A stretch of 64,000 bases of DNA from Lysobacter arenosi. Its GTDB lineage: Bacteria > Pseudomonadota > Gammaproteobacteria > Xanthomonadales > Xanthomonadaceae. The stretch spans positions 62,001-126,000 of the forward strand of contig NZ_CP071517.1 in NCBI RefSeq assembly GCF_016613475.2, read 5' to 3'. Below, one piece after another: positions 28,690 to 40,109 of the stretch; positions within the stretch are counted from its first letter, which is position 1; every line of letters begins with the position of its first letter. The position numbers and the translations under genes were made by a program. The notes under the pieces were generated by a model. That model had not been told where the DNA came from, made no database searches, and saw only the letters and a list, made by a program, of their open reading frames with translations.

Positions 28690-29979
28690 TCACGGCGTCT
28701 TCGGGGGTTCCTTGACGGGAGGGGGCTTGGATGGCGCCTTGGGCGGCGGAGTGACGGCCGGGGGCGTCGTCGAACTCGCGGGCTTGCCACGCGCCACCAG
28801 CGGCAGCGGCGGCGGAGCCCGGGTGCTGGAGGAGTAGCGGGCGTAGTCGCGGTACAGCTGCTGCACGGTCGGCGTACCGTCCAGGTCGTGCTTCGGCGCC
28901 GAACCCTGGCGCGGCTTGAGCACCGCAAACCAGCGGTGGGCACCGATGATGTCGCGGTCCGTCAGCGGTTGACCCTTGCCGTCGATCGCGATCACCGACA
29001 GCGTCACCGCATGATTGACGTTGCCGCCGATGGCGAACAGGCGGCGGCGCTCGAGGTCGGTCTTGACCACCAGGTCGCAGTGCAGCGACAGCGAGTCGCT
29101 GATGCCGCGGCGCACATCGGCGATCGAGGTGAACGTGGCATTGCCGCGCGAAGTGCACAACAGGTCGCCGGCCGCGGGCACGGCTTCGGTCAGGTCGTAG
29201 GCGACGTAGATGTGCGAGGGGTCCTCGCCGTCGCGCGCACGCACCGCGGCGCGCACGTACTCGTAATGCGCGCCACTGCGGCGGAACTGCTCCGTGGACA
29301 GCCCGGCCTCGCACGCCAGCCAGGAAATGAATGCCGCCGACCATGGCATCGCCCAGCCCGCCTCGTGCCAGCCGTAGTTGACGATGCTCTGCACGCGCAG
29401 GGCTTCCTCGTTGCCCGTGGCTGCCCAGTAGCCGGCGATGGTGCCTTGCACGGGTGAGTCGTCTTCCATCAGGCCCAGGCGCGGAGCCTGGCGCAGCACG
29501 CGATTGCCGATCGAGGCGTTGCGGCCGGGAGCGATGATGTCGACCACGCCGGCAGCCTGCGGCATGCGCGGCACGATCGCCTGCGGCTCCACCGCCATGT
29601 CCAGCACCGGCAGGCCGAAGTACGCCCATTCGGCGGTGGCCAGGTCGATCATGCGCGTGGTCGCACTGCCGCCGCGGTCGGGGATCGACGGACACGACGA
29701 CATCGCGATGTGGTAGCCGGCGGCGCGCGCCGGCGTATAGCCGTTGCCATCGCGCCGGTACAGCGGCTCGAACGAATTGGGTCCGGTACGCACCATCATC
29801 GGCGGCGCGTCGCTGCCGCGCGCGTACTCCACGCGAAATGCCGGATCCGGGAATCCGGGCGGGCGCGCGAAATTGGGGATGGAGCGGCTGTTGCCCGCCT
29901 GCGCCCAGGCAGGGGCGGCGGGGGCGAGCATGAGGATCACCAGCACAGCGTGCAGCACGACTCCGGGCCCATGGCGCAT
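28690..29979 (-). CDS. DUF2272 domain-containing exported protein
   Basis: A 429-residue protein with a signal peptide (about 1-27, LAPAAPAWAQA). The family has no proven function. The segment HEAGWAMPWSAAFISWLACEAGL resembles the PWCAAFVSW active-site helix of CHAP/NlpC-type amidases. Serine stands where the catalytic cysteine would be, so any relation implies an inactive or altered site. GDLLCTSRGN and HCDLVVKTD follow, as they do in such folds. The C-terminal 50 residues are Pro/Lys-rich low complexity. The ATG at 29979 starts the signal peptide. A perfect 12-bp-stem palindrome lies upstream. Confidence 0.75.
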   Translation of the reverse strand: MRHGPGVVLHAVLVILMLAPAAPAWAQAGNSRSIPNFARPPGFPDPAFRVEYARGSDAPPMMVRTGPNSFEPLYRRDGNGYTPARAAGYHIAMSSCPSIPDRGGSATTRMIDLATAEWAYFGLPVLDMAVEPQAIVPRMPQAAGVVDIIAPGRNASIGNRVLRQAPRLGLMEDDSPVQGTIAGYWAATGNEEALRVQSIVNYGWHEAGWAMPWSAAFISWLACEAGLSTEQFRRSGAHYEYVRAAVRARDGEDPSHIYVAYDLTEAVPAAGDLLCTSRGNATFTSIADVRRGISDSLSLHCDLVVKTDLERRRLFAIGGNVNHAVTLSVIAIDGKGQPLTDRDIIGAHRWFAVLKPRQGSAPKHDLDGTPTVQQLYRDYARYSSSTRAPPPLPLVARGKPASSTTPPAVTPPPKAPSKPPPVKEPPKTP

Positions 29980-30040
29980 GTGTGCTTCCTGTGCGGGGGA
30001 AGCCACAGCTTGGGTCAGGGCATGTGAAGCCCGCATCTGT

Positions 30041-30066
30041 GTTGGAGCGGGCTTGCCCGCTCCAAC
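30041..30066. repeat. REP-like perfect palindrome
   Basis: A 12-bp perfect stem (GTTGGAGCGGGC / GCCCGCTCCAAC, TT loop) is of a type scattered between genes in Pseudomonas and Xanthomonadaceae. It sits downstream of the EF-G-like gene and may act as its terminator or stabiliser. Confidence 0.75.
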
Positions 30067-30078
30067 GCAAGCGCAGGA

Positions 30079-32136
30079 TCAGTCCTCGTCCTGCCGGGGC
30101 TTGTAGGCCTCCACCAGCTTCTGCTGCACATTGGCCGGCACCGGCTCGTAGTGGCTGAAGTCGAGCGAGTAGCGCCCGCGTCCGGCAGTCACCGACTTGA
30201 GCTCTGCGGCATAGCCCTCCAGCTCCGACAGCGGCACCTGCGCCTTCACCACGATCTCGTTGCCACGCACGCTGTCGGTGCCACTGATGCGCGCGCGCTT
30301 GCTGGCCAGGCCACCGCTGACGTCGCCCATGTGCTGCTCGGGCGCGTTGACCTCCAGTTCGACGATCGGCTCGAGCACCTGCGGACGCGCCTTGCCGATC
30401 GCATCGAGGAAGGCCTTCTTGCCCGCGGCGACGAACGCGACCTCCTTGCTGTCGACCGGATGATGCTTGCCGTCATAGACGATCACGCGCACGTCCTGGA
30501 TCGGATAGCCGGCGACGGCGCCGCTGCCCAGCACCTGGCGCACGCCTTTCTCCACTGCCGGCATGAACTGGCCCGGGATGGTGCCACCCTTGACCTCGTC
30601 GACGAACTCGAAGCCGCCGCCGCGCGGCAACGGTTCGATGCGCAGGAACACTTCTCCGAACTGGCCGGCGCCACCGGTCTGCTTCTTGTGGCGATGATGG
30701 CCTTCGGCCTTGCCGCTGACCGTTTCCCGGTAGGCGATGCGCGGCGGACGCGATTTCACTTCGACGCCATAACGATCCTTCAGGCGTTCCAGGTTGATGC
30801 GCAGGTGCAGGTCCGACAGGCCGCGGATCACCGTCTCGTTGGTCTCGGCCTCGTGCTCGACGACGAAGCACGGATCCTCCTCGGCCAGTTTGTGCAGGGC
30901 GGTGGCGAGTTTCTGCTCCTGGCCCTTGCTGGCCGCATCCACTGCCAGGCCGAACATCGGCTTCGGAAAATCCAGCGGCGCCAGGCGTATCTGGTCCTCG
31001 TCGTGGCTGTCGTGCAGCACGGCGTCGAAGTGCAGCTCGTCGACCTTGGCCACCGCTGCGATGTCGCCCGGCAGCGCCTGGTCGATCTCGACGTGATCCT
31101 TGCCCTTGAGCTTGAACAGGTGGCCGACCTTGAACGGTTTCTTGCCGTCATCGATGAACAGCTGCGTGTCCTTCTTCACCAGTCCCTGGTACACCCGGAA
31201 GATGCCGAGCTTGCCGACGAAGGGGTCGTTGATGATCTTGAACACGTCGGCGACGACGTGGGCCTTCTGGTCAGGTACCGCCTGGAAACGCTGGCGATCG
31301 GCGCCGCGTTCGAACGGCGGCGGATTGGCTTCGGCCGGGTTGGGGAACCATTGCTCGGCGATGTCGAGCAGCTTCCTCACGCCGACGTTGTTGCGCGCCG
31401 AGCAGAACAGCACCGGCACCAGGTGGCCTTCGCGCATGCACTGCTCGAAGGCGTCGTGCAGTTCGTCGCCCGACAGTCCACCTTCGCCCACGTCGAGGTA
31501 ATGCTCCATCACCGATTCGTTGATCTCGACGATCTGGTCGATGATCTTCTGGTGCCAGTCGGCGACCGGCCCCAGGTCGCTGTCGCCGGTGGTGTTGCCG
31601 AGGCAATCGATGACCTTCTTGCCGCCGTCGGCGGGAAGGTTGAGCGGCAGGCATTCCGGGCCGAAGGTGTCGCGCAGGTCGGCCAGCACGCGCTCCACCG
31701 ATGCGGCTTCGTGGTCGATCTTGTTGATCACCAGGGCCCGGCACAGGTTTCGCCCTTTGGCGTACTCCATCATCCGGCGCGTGCCGTATTCGACGCCGCT
31801 GTCGGCATCTACCACTATGACCACCGTCTCCACCGCGCCGAAGGCCGACAGTGCCGGGCCGCGGAAATCCGGGTAGCCGGGGGTGTCGATCAGGTTGAGA
31901 TGGATGATCTGGCCGTTGGCCGCGGCGTGGTCGATGCTGGCGATCGCCGAATCGATCGAATGGCCGCGCTGCTTCTCGATGGCATCGAAGTCGGACACCG
32001 TGCTGCCGCGCTCGATGCTGCCTGCCGTCTGGATTGCGCCGCCGGCCTGCAGCAGGGCTTCGAACAAGGTGGTTTTGCCGGCGCCGGGGTGGCCTGCCAA
32101 GGCCACGTTGCGGATGGATTGTGTGCTGTAGGACAT
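30079..32136 (-). CDS. Elongation factor G-like GTPase (EF-G paralogue)
   Basis: A 685-residue translational GTPase resembling EF-G but divergent, of the 'elongation factor G' type 2 class annotated in Xanthomonadaceae. Motifs are P-loop GHPGAGKTT (residues about 15-23), DTPGYPDF (G3) and NKIDHE (G4). Domain IV has KKQTGGAGQFGEVFLRIEPL and GKHHPVDSKEVAF, and the C-terminal domain has EQHMGDVSGGLASKRARISG. The usual EF-G effector loop is shortened here (SIERGSTVSDFDAIEKQRGHSIDSA). It is monocistronic, far from str-operon genes, so it is not the housekeeping fusA. Function (ribosome rescue, recycling or stress) is undetermined. Confidence 0.85.
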   Translation of the reverse strand: MSYSTQSIRNVALAGHPGAGKTTLFEALLQAGGAIQTAGSIERGSTVSDFDAIEKQRGHSIDSAIASIDHAAANGQIIHLNLIDTPGYPDFRGPALSAFGAVETVVIVVDADSGVEYGTRRMMEYAKGRNLCRALVINKIDHEAASVERVLADLRDTFGPECLPLNLPADGGKKVIDCLGNTTGDSDLGPVADWHQKIIDQIVEINESVMEHYLDVGEGGLSGDELHDAFEQCMREGHLVPVLFCSARNNVGVRKLLDIAEQWFPNPAEANPPPFERGADRQRFQAVPDQKAHVVADVFKIINDPFVGKLGIFRVYQGLVKKDTQLFIDDGKKPFKVGHLFKLKGKDHVEIDQALPGDIAAVAKVDELHFDAVLHDSHDEDQIRLAPLDFPKPMFGLAVDAASKGQEQKLATALHKLAEEDPCFVVEHEAETNETVIRGLSDLHLRINLERLKDRYGVEVKSRPPRIAYRETVSGKAEGHHRHKKQTGGAGQFGEVFLRIEPLPRGGGFEFVDEVKGGTIPGQFMPAVEKGVRQVLGSGAVAGYPIQDVRVIVYDGKHHPVDSKEVAFVAAGKKAFLDAIGKARPQVLEPIVELEVNAPEQHMGDVSGGLASKRARISGTDSVRGNEIVVKAQVPLSELEGYAAELKSVTAGRGRYSLDFSHYEPVPANVQQKLVEAYKPRQDED

Positions 32137-32389
32137 GAGCGGACTTCTCCCGATGCTGAGGAGGGAAGGCCGTCATGGCTGTCCGCGCTTCGCGCCGAAG
32201 CGTTGGGCGCTCGGCGGGCGGTCATGGCGGGTGCCGGCGGGGAGCCGGGAGGGCAAGCCTCGCGCAAGGGGCTGGGTGGGTCAAGCCTGTCGAACGCCAG
32301 CCGGGTCAAGGAAAGGCGCGCGCCCGCGATGCAGCGCTAACGTTCCCGACGGTAGGCTGTGCGCTCTCGTACGCAGACGGAGCAATGAA

Positions 32390-32824
32390 ATGGCCTTCAA
32401 GCGTTTCGCCGAAGCGGTCTGGCAGGGCGACCTGCAGTCCGGCAAGGGCGCGATGAGCACGCCGCAAAGCGGTCTGTTCGCCGACCAGAACTACTCCTTC
32501 AAGACGCGCTTCGGCGACGAGAAGGGCACCAACCCCGAAGAACTGCTGGCCGCGGCGCATGCCGGCTGCTTCTCGATGGCGCTTTCAGCCGTGCTGGGCA
32601 AGTCCGGATTCACGCCCGAGCGGATCCAGACCCGCGCCGAAGTCACGATGGACCCGGGCATGGATCCGGGGCCGACGATCACCGGCGTGCAGCTGATCCT
32701 CACCGCCAAGGTGCCAGGCCTCAGCGCCGAGCAGTTCCAGCAGATCGCCGAGGCGGCCAAGGCCGGCTGCGTGATCTCGCGCGCACTGTCGGTACCGGTG
32801 ACGCTGTCGGCAACGCTGGGCTGA
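32390..32824 (+). CDS. OsmC family peroxiredoxin
   Basis: A 144-residue organic-hydroperoxide-detoxifying protein. The two reactive cysteines sit in AAAHAGCFSMAL and AKAGCVISRALS, spaced as in OsmC, with the conserved N-terminal NYSFKTRFGDEKGTNPEELL. The ATG at 32390 (MAFKRFAEAVW) gives the usual OsmC N-terminus. An overlapping ATG at 32385 is in another frame. An alpha/beta hydrolase gene begins 8 bp downstream and is probably co-transcribed. Confidence 0.92.
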   Translation: MAFKRFAEAVWQGDLQSGKGAMSTPQSGLFADQNYSFKTRFGDEKGTNPEELLAAAHAGCFSMALSAVLGKSGFTPERIQTRAEVTMDPGMDPGPTITGVQLILTAKVPGLSAEQFQQIAEAAKAGCVISRALSVPVTLSATLG

Positions 32825-32832
32825 CGGCGCCG

Positions 32833-33519
32833 ATGCCGCCCGCGCAGGTGCACGACGCCGTGCTGGTGCACGGCGCCGGTGGCGGCGGCTGGGAATGGGA
32901 TATCTGGCGACGCGTGCTCCAGGCGCGCGGCATCGCGTGCGCTTGCATGGACCTGGAGCCGGTGGCTGCGGGACTGTCCGCCACCACTTTCGACGACTAC
33001 CGGGCCCAGGTGCAGATCGCGCTGGACGCACTGCCGCGACCGCGCGTGCTGATCGGCGCCAGCCTGGGCGGGCTGCTGGCGGCAAGTTGTGCCGCATCGG
33101 CCGATGCGCTGGTACTGGTCAATCCGCTGCCGCCGGAGCCCTGGTCGGCGCAGTTGCCACAACGAGAGTGGCCGGATGTCGTGCCCTGGCGCCGCGACGC
33201 CCGGCTGGCTTCGACGCGGCGCGCGCTGGCCGACGCCGACGATGCGACCGCGTTGTTCGCCTTCCGGCGCTGGCGCGACGAGTCCGGGGCGGTGCTGCGC
33301 CAGGCGCAGTCGGGCGTGGCGGTCGCCGTCCCGCAATGCCCGGTGCTGGTGATCGCCTCGGAGCTGGATGAGGACGTGCCGGCGGAGGTCACCGCGACGG
33401 TGGCGGAAGCCTGGGGCGCCAGCCTGCTGCGGATGCCGGGTTCAACCCATGTCGGCCCTTTGCTGGGACGGGATGCGGCGAGCGTGGCCGCACAGGTGGT
33501 CGACTGGCTGAAAGGGTGA
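32833..33519 (+). CDS. Alpha/beta fold hydrolase
   Basis: A 228-residue cytoplasmic hydrolase of unknown substrate. The oxyanion HGAGGGGWEW, the nucleophile elbow GASLGG, the acid in ASELDEDVP and the His in GSTHVGPLL form a complete catalytic set. It resembles carboxylesterases and lacks a signal peptide. It starts 8 bp after the osmC-like gene, suggesting one transcript and perhaps a shared detoxification role. Confidence 0.85.
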   Translation: MPPAQVHDAVLVHGAGGGGWEWDIWRRVLQARGIACACMDLEPVAAGLSATTFDDYRAQVQIALDALPRPRVLIGASLGGLLAASCAASADALVLVNPLPPEPWSAQLPQREWPDVVPWRRDARLASTRRALADADDATALFAFRRWRDESGAVLRQAQSGVAVAVPQCPVLVIASELDEDVPAEVTATVAEAWGASLLRMPGSTHVGPLLGRDAASVAAQVVDWLKG

Positions 33520-33570
33520 TGGCCTGGGTCAAACAGGATCCGGGGTGTTCGCCGGGACGACGGTGACGGC

Positions 33571-34467
33571 TCAGGCCCAGTCGATCGTGCCGCGGACCAC
33601 ATTGCAGATCTGGCCCCCCGACCAGACCTCGCCATCCCCGTCCACGCGCAGCTCCAGCCGCGCATCGAAGCCGACTTCCCGGCCCTGGCTGACGGTGTAG
33701 CGGTGGCCGCCGTCGTCCTGTGGACGGCCGGGCAGGGCGTGGTTGTGGCTGAGCCAGGCCGCCAACGTCGCATTGGCGGCGCCGGAAGCGGCATCCTCGA
33801 AACGCGCCGGAGCGCCTACGAAGGCGCGAACGACCAGGTCGTAGTCGCGCCCGGCATCGGCACGGGCAAAGGCGCACAGGCCCATGGACGCCGTGCCTTC
33901 GGCCAGCGCCGCGATCGCGTCCCAGTCCGGGTTGGCCCCGCGCAGGGCCGATTCGCTGGCCATTTCGGCCAGCCACCAGCGCCGGCCACCGTCCATCAGT
34001 GCCGGTGGCAGCGCCCCCAGGGTCAGGCCGGACAGCGCCGGCTGCAGGCGCGGGTCGCTGCCATCGGCGATCTCGACCACCCGCGCCTTCGGCGTGCGCA
34101 CGGCAATCGTGCGCGACGCGCCATTGCCGTTGACGGCCAGCGGCAACAGGCCGGCCACGCCTTCCTGGATCAGCTGGCCGCCGCTGGCTTCGGCCAGCCC
34201 GGCCTCGAGCACCACGTGCGCGGTGCCGACGCTCGGATGCCCGGCAAAGGGCACTTCGCGGCGCGGACTGAACATGCGGATGCGGTAGCTGGCGCCGGCC
34301 TGGGTCGGAGCGAAGACGAACGTGGTCTCCGGCAGCCGGGTCCAGCGGGCGATGGCCTGCATCCGGTCATCGTCGAGGCCATCGGTGTCCAGCACCACGG
34401 CCAAGGGATTGCCGGCGCCGGGGCGGTCGGCGAACACATCCAGTTGCAGGTAGCGGCGAAGCGTCAT
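33571..34467 (-). CDS. PhzF family phenazine-biosynthesis-like protein
   Basis: A 298-residue PhzF/DapF-fold isomerase. Family motifs are LDVFADRPGAGNPLAVVLD at the N-terminus, ETTFVF with the catalytic Glu, FAGHPSVGTAHV, and EDAASGAANATLAAWL. The ATG at 34467 (MTLRRYLQLDV) fits; the longer frame to 34554 lacks a ribosome site. No phenazine genes are nearby, so a phenazine role is unlikely; most such orphans are uncharacterised. It is divergent from lysAC. Confidence 0.85.
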   Translation of the reverse strand: MTLRRYLQLDVFADRPGAGNPLAVVLDTDGLDDDRMQAIARWTRLPETTFVFAPTQAGASYRIRMFSPRREVPFAGHPSVGTAHVVLEAGLAEASGGQLIQEGVAGLLPLAVNGNGASRTIAVRTPKARVVEIADGSDPRLQPALSGLTLGALPPALMDGGRRWWLAEMASESALRGANPDWDAIAALAEGTASMGLCAFARADAGRDYDLVVRAFVGAPARFEDAASGAANATLAAWLSHNHALPGRPQDDGGHRYTVSQGREVGFDARLELRVDGDGEVWSGGQICNVVRGTIDWA

Positions 34468-34651
34468 TCGGCGGGGGTCCGAGGTAATTAATTCGACTAG
34501 AATCGTCGTTCTTTGTGGCCATGCCGGGGCATCAGCCCGCAACTGGCGCGCCATTCTAGGTTCTGTAGGGGCAGCTTGCCCGTACGGTTGCAGTCGAAAT
34601 TACTTGTCAATCCTGAACATCACTCACATCCATCCTCAGAGGGCAGTTGCG

Positions 34652-37246
34652 GTGGCGGAAGCGAATCGCTGGGTAGTACTCAAGTTCGGCGGCACATCAG
34701 TGTCTCGCCGCAATCGTTGGGACACCATCGGACGCCTCGCCGGAAAACGCATGGCCGAGGACGGTGTGCGCGTGCTGGTCGTGGTTTCGGCGCTGTCGGG
34801 CGTGACCAACGAACTGCAGGCGATTGCCAATGGCGATGGCATCGACGCGCGCATTGCCGCGCTGGTCGAGCGTCACCGCGCATTCTGCGCCGAACTCGAT
34901 CTCGATGCCGACGCGGTGCTGGGCGAGCGCCTGGCGCTGCTGCAGGCGCTGGCGACCGACGCCCGCGCCGGCGAGCGCACGCTCGACTGGCAGGCCGAGG
35001 TGCTGGCGCAGGGCGAGCTGCTCTCGTCCACGCTTGGCGCCGCCTACCTGCGCACGCAGGGGCACGACTTCGGCTGGTGCGATGCACGCCACTGGCTCGA
35101 TGCGGTGTCGCTGCCCAATGCCAACGCCTGGTCGCAGCGCCTGTCGGTGAACTGCAGGATCGACGGCGACGGCGCGCCCGGTGAAGCGACGTTCCGCGCG
35201 CGCTTCTCGGCGCAGGCAGCGCCGATGCTGATCACCCAGGGATTCATCTCGCGCCATGGCGACGGCGGCACGGCGATCCTCGGTCGTGGTGGCTCCGATA
35301 CCTCGGCGGCGTACTTCGGCGCATTGCTGCAGGCGCAGCGCGTGGAAATCTGGACCGACGTGCCGGGCATGTTCAGCGCCAACCCGCGCGACGTGCCCGA
35401 GGCGCGCCTGCTCACCCGCCTGCACTATGCCGAAGCGCAGGAAATCGCCACCACCGGCGCCAAGGTGCTGCACCCGCGTTCGATCGCGCCGTGCCGCGAT
35501 GCCGGCGTGCCGATGGCGATACTCGACACCGAGCGCCCGGACCTGCCGGGCACGCGCATCGATGCCACCGCGGCGACCGTGCCGGGCGTGAAGGCGATCA
35601 GCCGCCGCAACGGCATCGTGCTGGTGTCGATGGAAAGCATCGGCATGTGGCAGCAGGTCGGCTTCCTCGCTGACGTGTTCGAACGCTTCAAGCGCCATGG
35701 CCTGTCGATCGACCTGATCGGCTCGTCGGAAACCAACGTCACCGTCTCGCTCGATCCGAGCGAGAACCTGGTCACCACCAACGTCCTCGAAGCGCTCAGC
35801 GCCGACCTCGCCGAGGTGTGCCGGGTCAAGGTGATCGCGCCGTGCGCGGCGATCACCCTGGTCGGTCGCGGCATGCGTTCGCTGCTGCACCGGTTGTCCG
35901 ACATCTGGGCGACGTTCGGGCGCGAGCGCGTGCACCTGATCTCGCAGTCGTCCAACGACCTCAACCTCACATTCGTCATCGACGAGGCCGATGCCGACGG
36001 CCTGCTGCCGCACCTGCACGCCGAGCTGATCCGCTCGCGGGCAATGCCGGTGCGCGATGCCAGCGTGTTCGGCCCGAGCTGGCGCGAGATCGCGCACGGC
36101 AAGCCGCAGCGTGCGCCGGCGTGGTGGCGTGGCCGCCGCGAGCAGTTGCTGGCACTGGCCGCGCAGGGCACGCCGCGTTACGTCTACGACCTGGCGACGG
36201 TGCGCGAGCGCGCCCGTTCGCTGACCGCCACGGTCGCGGTCGACCGCTGCTTCTATGCGATCAAGGCCAATCCGCACCCGGCGATCCTCAAGGCGATCAC
36301 CGGCGAAGGTTTCGGCCTGGAGTGCGTGTCGCAGGGTGAGTTCGTGCACGTGTTCGCCGCGCTGCCCGAGTTGTCGCCGGGTCGCGTGCTGTTCACGCCG
36401 AGCTTCGCACCGCGACGCGAGTACGAGGCCGCGTTCGCACGCGGGATCATCGTCACCCTCGACAACATCGAGGCGTTGCAGCGCTGGCCGGAGGTGTTCC
36501 GCGGCCGCACGATCTGGCTGCGCATCGACCTTGGGCCACGGCGAAGGCCATCACGAGAAGGTCCGCACCGGTGGCGTGGCAGCCAAGTTCGGCCTGCCGA
36601 TGACGCGCTTCGATGCCTTCATCGAGGAGGCGCGCAAGCTTGGCGTGCGCATAAGCGGCCTGCATGCTCACCTGGGCAGCGGCATCGAGGATCCGCAGCA
36701 CTGGCGCGGCGTCTATGCGCACCTGGCCGGGCTGGCCGATAGCGTCGGCACCATCGAGACGATCGACATCGGCGGCGGCCTGCCCATCCCGTACACGCCG
36801 GAAGCGCCCGATTTCGATCTCGCGCTGTGGCGCAGCGGCCTGGAGGAGATCAAGTCGGCGTACCCGCGCTACGGCCTGGTGATCGAGCCGGGTCGTTACC
36901 TGGTCGCCGAGAGCGGCGCGCTGCTGTTGGCGGTCACCCAGGTGATCGAGAAAGACGGCGTACTGCGCATCGGCTGCGATGCCGGAATGAACGCGCTGAT
37001 GCGCCCTGCCATGTACGAGGCCTACCACGGCATCTTCAACCTGAGCCGCCTCGACGATGGCGAGACCGCGGCGTTCGACGTCGTCGGCCCGGTCTGCGAG
37101 AGCAGCGATGTGCTCGGCCGCGGCCGCACGCTGCCGGTCGATACCGTCGAAGACGACGTGATGCTGGTCGCCGACGCCGGTGCTTACGGCATGGCGATGG
37201 CCAATACCTACAACCTGCGGGCACTGCCGGCAGAGGACGTAATCGA

Positions 37247-37250
<4 letters not shown>
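34652..37250 (+). pseudogene. lysAC: Bifunctional aspartate kinase / diaminopimelate decarboxylase, interrupted by one extra base
   Basis: Fusion enzyme catalysing the first and last steps of lysine synthesis. The kinase half has WVVLKFGGTSVSRRN (K10), ILGRGGSDTSAAYFG and two ACT regions (SMESIGMWQQVGFLADVFERF, LVGRGMRSLLHRLSDI). The decarboxylase half starts near residue 520, with the PLP lysine in CFYAIKANPHP (K538). At 36530-36533 the text reads CGACCTTGGGCC where CGACCTGGGCC would continue as RIDLGHGEGHHEKVRTGG. The rest of the enzyme (HAHLGSG, IEPGRYLV, CESSDV) lies in the next frame to TGA at 37250. The product would be about 865 residues. GTG 34652 is chosen (AGAGGG 8 bp before); TTG 34604 is an alternative. 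An assembly error is likelier than a real knockout. Confidence 0.88.
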
Positions 37251-38588
<1,338 letters not shown>

Positions 38589-38608
<20 letters not shown>

Positions 38609-40007
38609 AGGCCGCAGGGTCGCGTTGTGGGGCTGGGGCCGCGAGGGCCGCGCGGCCTACCACGCGATCCGTTCGCGCCTGACACAGCTGCCGCTGACGC
38701 TGTTCTGTTCGCGCGATGAGGCCGCCGAGGTCGCTGCGCTGGCAGACCCGGCGCTCACCACCGAAACCGAGGCCAGCACCGAGCGCCTGTCGGCATTCGA
38801 CGTGGTGGTGAAGTCGCCGGGCATCAGTCCCTACGGCAACGAAGCCAGCGCTGCCGCCGCGCGCGGCACCCGCTTCATCGGCGGCACCGCGCTGTGGTTC
38901 GGCGAGCATGCGCGCAGCGACGGCGTGGTCGCCGGCTCCATCTGCGTGACCGGGACCAAGGGCAAGAGCACCACCACCGCGCTGCTGGCGCACCTGCTGC
39001 GCTGCGGCGGTCATGTCACCGCGCTCGCCGGGAACATCGGCATGCCGCTGCTGGAGGTGCTCGATCCGAAGCAGTCGCCCGAGTTCTGGGCGATCGAGCT
39101 GTCGAGCTACCAGACCGGCGATGTCGCCGCGAGCGGCGCGCACCCGCAGGTCGCGGTGGTGCTGAACGTGTTCCCCGAGCACCTGGACTGGCACGGCTCG
39201 CACGAGCGTTACGTCGAGGACAAGCTGCGCCTGCTGACCCATGCCGCGCCTGCGATCGCCGTGCTCAACAGCAACGACGCGCGACTGGTCGCTGCCGGCG
39301 TCGCCGCCAGTCGCGATGCCGGCACCGACGTGCGCTGGTTCGGCGATCGCAACGGTTGGCACCTGCGCGAAGACGCGCTGTACCGCGGCGACACCTGGGT
39401 GATGGACACGCGCAGCTTGCCGCTGCCCGGGCGCCACAACCGCGGCAACCTCTGCGCCGTGCTGACGGCGATCGAAGCGCTGGGCCTGGATGCGGTGGCA
39501 CTTGCTCCGCACGCCGCCGATTTCCAGCCGCTGCCACATCGCCTGCAAACGATTGGCACGCGTGACGGCATCACCTACGTCAACGATTCGATCAGCACCA
39601 CGCCGCACGCCAGCCTGGCCGCGCTCGACTGCTTCGGCGATCGCCGCGTGGCACTGCTGGTGGGCGGGCACGATCGCGGTCTGCCGTGGGAGGAGTTCGC
39701 CGAGGCGATGCGCATGCAGGCGCCGGCGGCAGTGATCACGATGGGCCAGAACGGACCGCGCATCCATGCGCTGCTGGCCGCCATCGCCAGCGAGTCCGGC
39801 TTCCATCTCAGTGCCGCGGTCGACCTGGCCGATGCGATGGCGCAGGCACGCGCGGTGTTGGGCGAGGAGGGCGTCGTCCTGCTTTCGCCGGGAGCGCCGA
39901 GCTTCGGCCCCTATCGCGACTACGTCGCGCGCGGTCGCCATTTCGCCGAGTTGGCCGGCTTCGATCCGGACATGATCAGCGCCATAGCAGGGATAGGCGT
40001 TTCCTGA
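38589..40007 (+). CDS. murD2: UDP-N-acetylmuramoyl-L-alanine--L-glutamate ligase MurD2
   Basis: ATP-dependent Mur ligase that adds L-glutamate, instead of the D-glutamate used by MurD, to UDP-MurNAc-L-Ala; MurL then inverts it. The 472-residue product has P-loop [45 protein letters not shown] and [16 protein letters not shown], a full Mur ligase set. GTG at 38589 ([20 protein letters not shown]) lies inside the murL end. Assignment as MurD2 rather than MurD rests on adjacency to murL and on the divergent sequence. Confidence 0.92.
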
Positions 40008-40109
40008 ACCTTCATCCCCTTGGCTTCACGCGTCGAGGACAGGCGCGGGGTAGGCTCGCGCGGCAGTCTCCGCTGATGCGGCGACGTCCAACGCAAGGGG
40101 AGAGTCCAG

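Noticed and set aside
36527..36540. Programmed ribosomal frameshift in lysAC
   Set aside because: No slippery X-XXY-YYZ heptamer or evident downstream stimulator; orthologues are single-frame fusions as far as I know.
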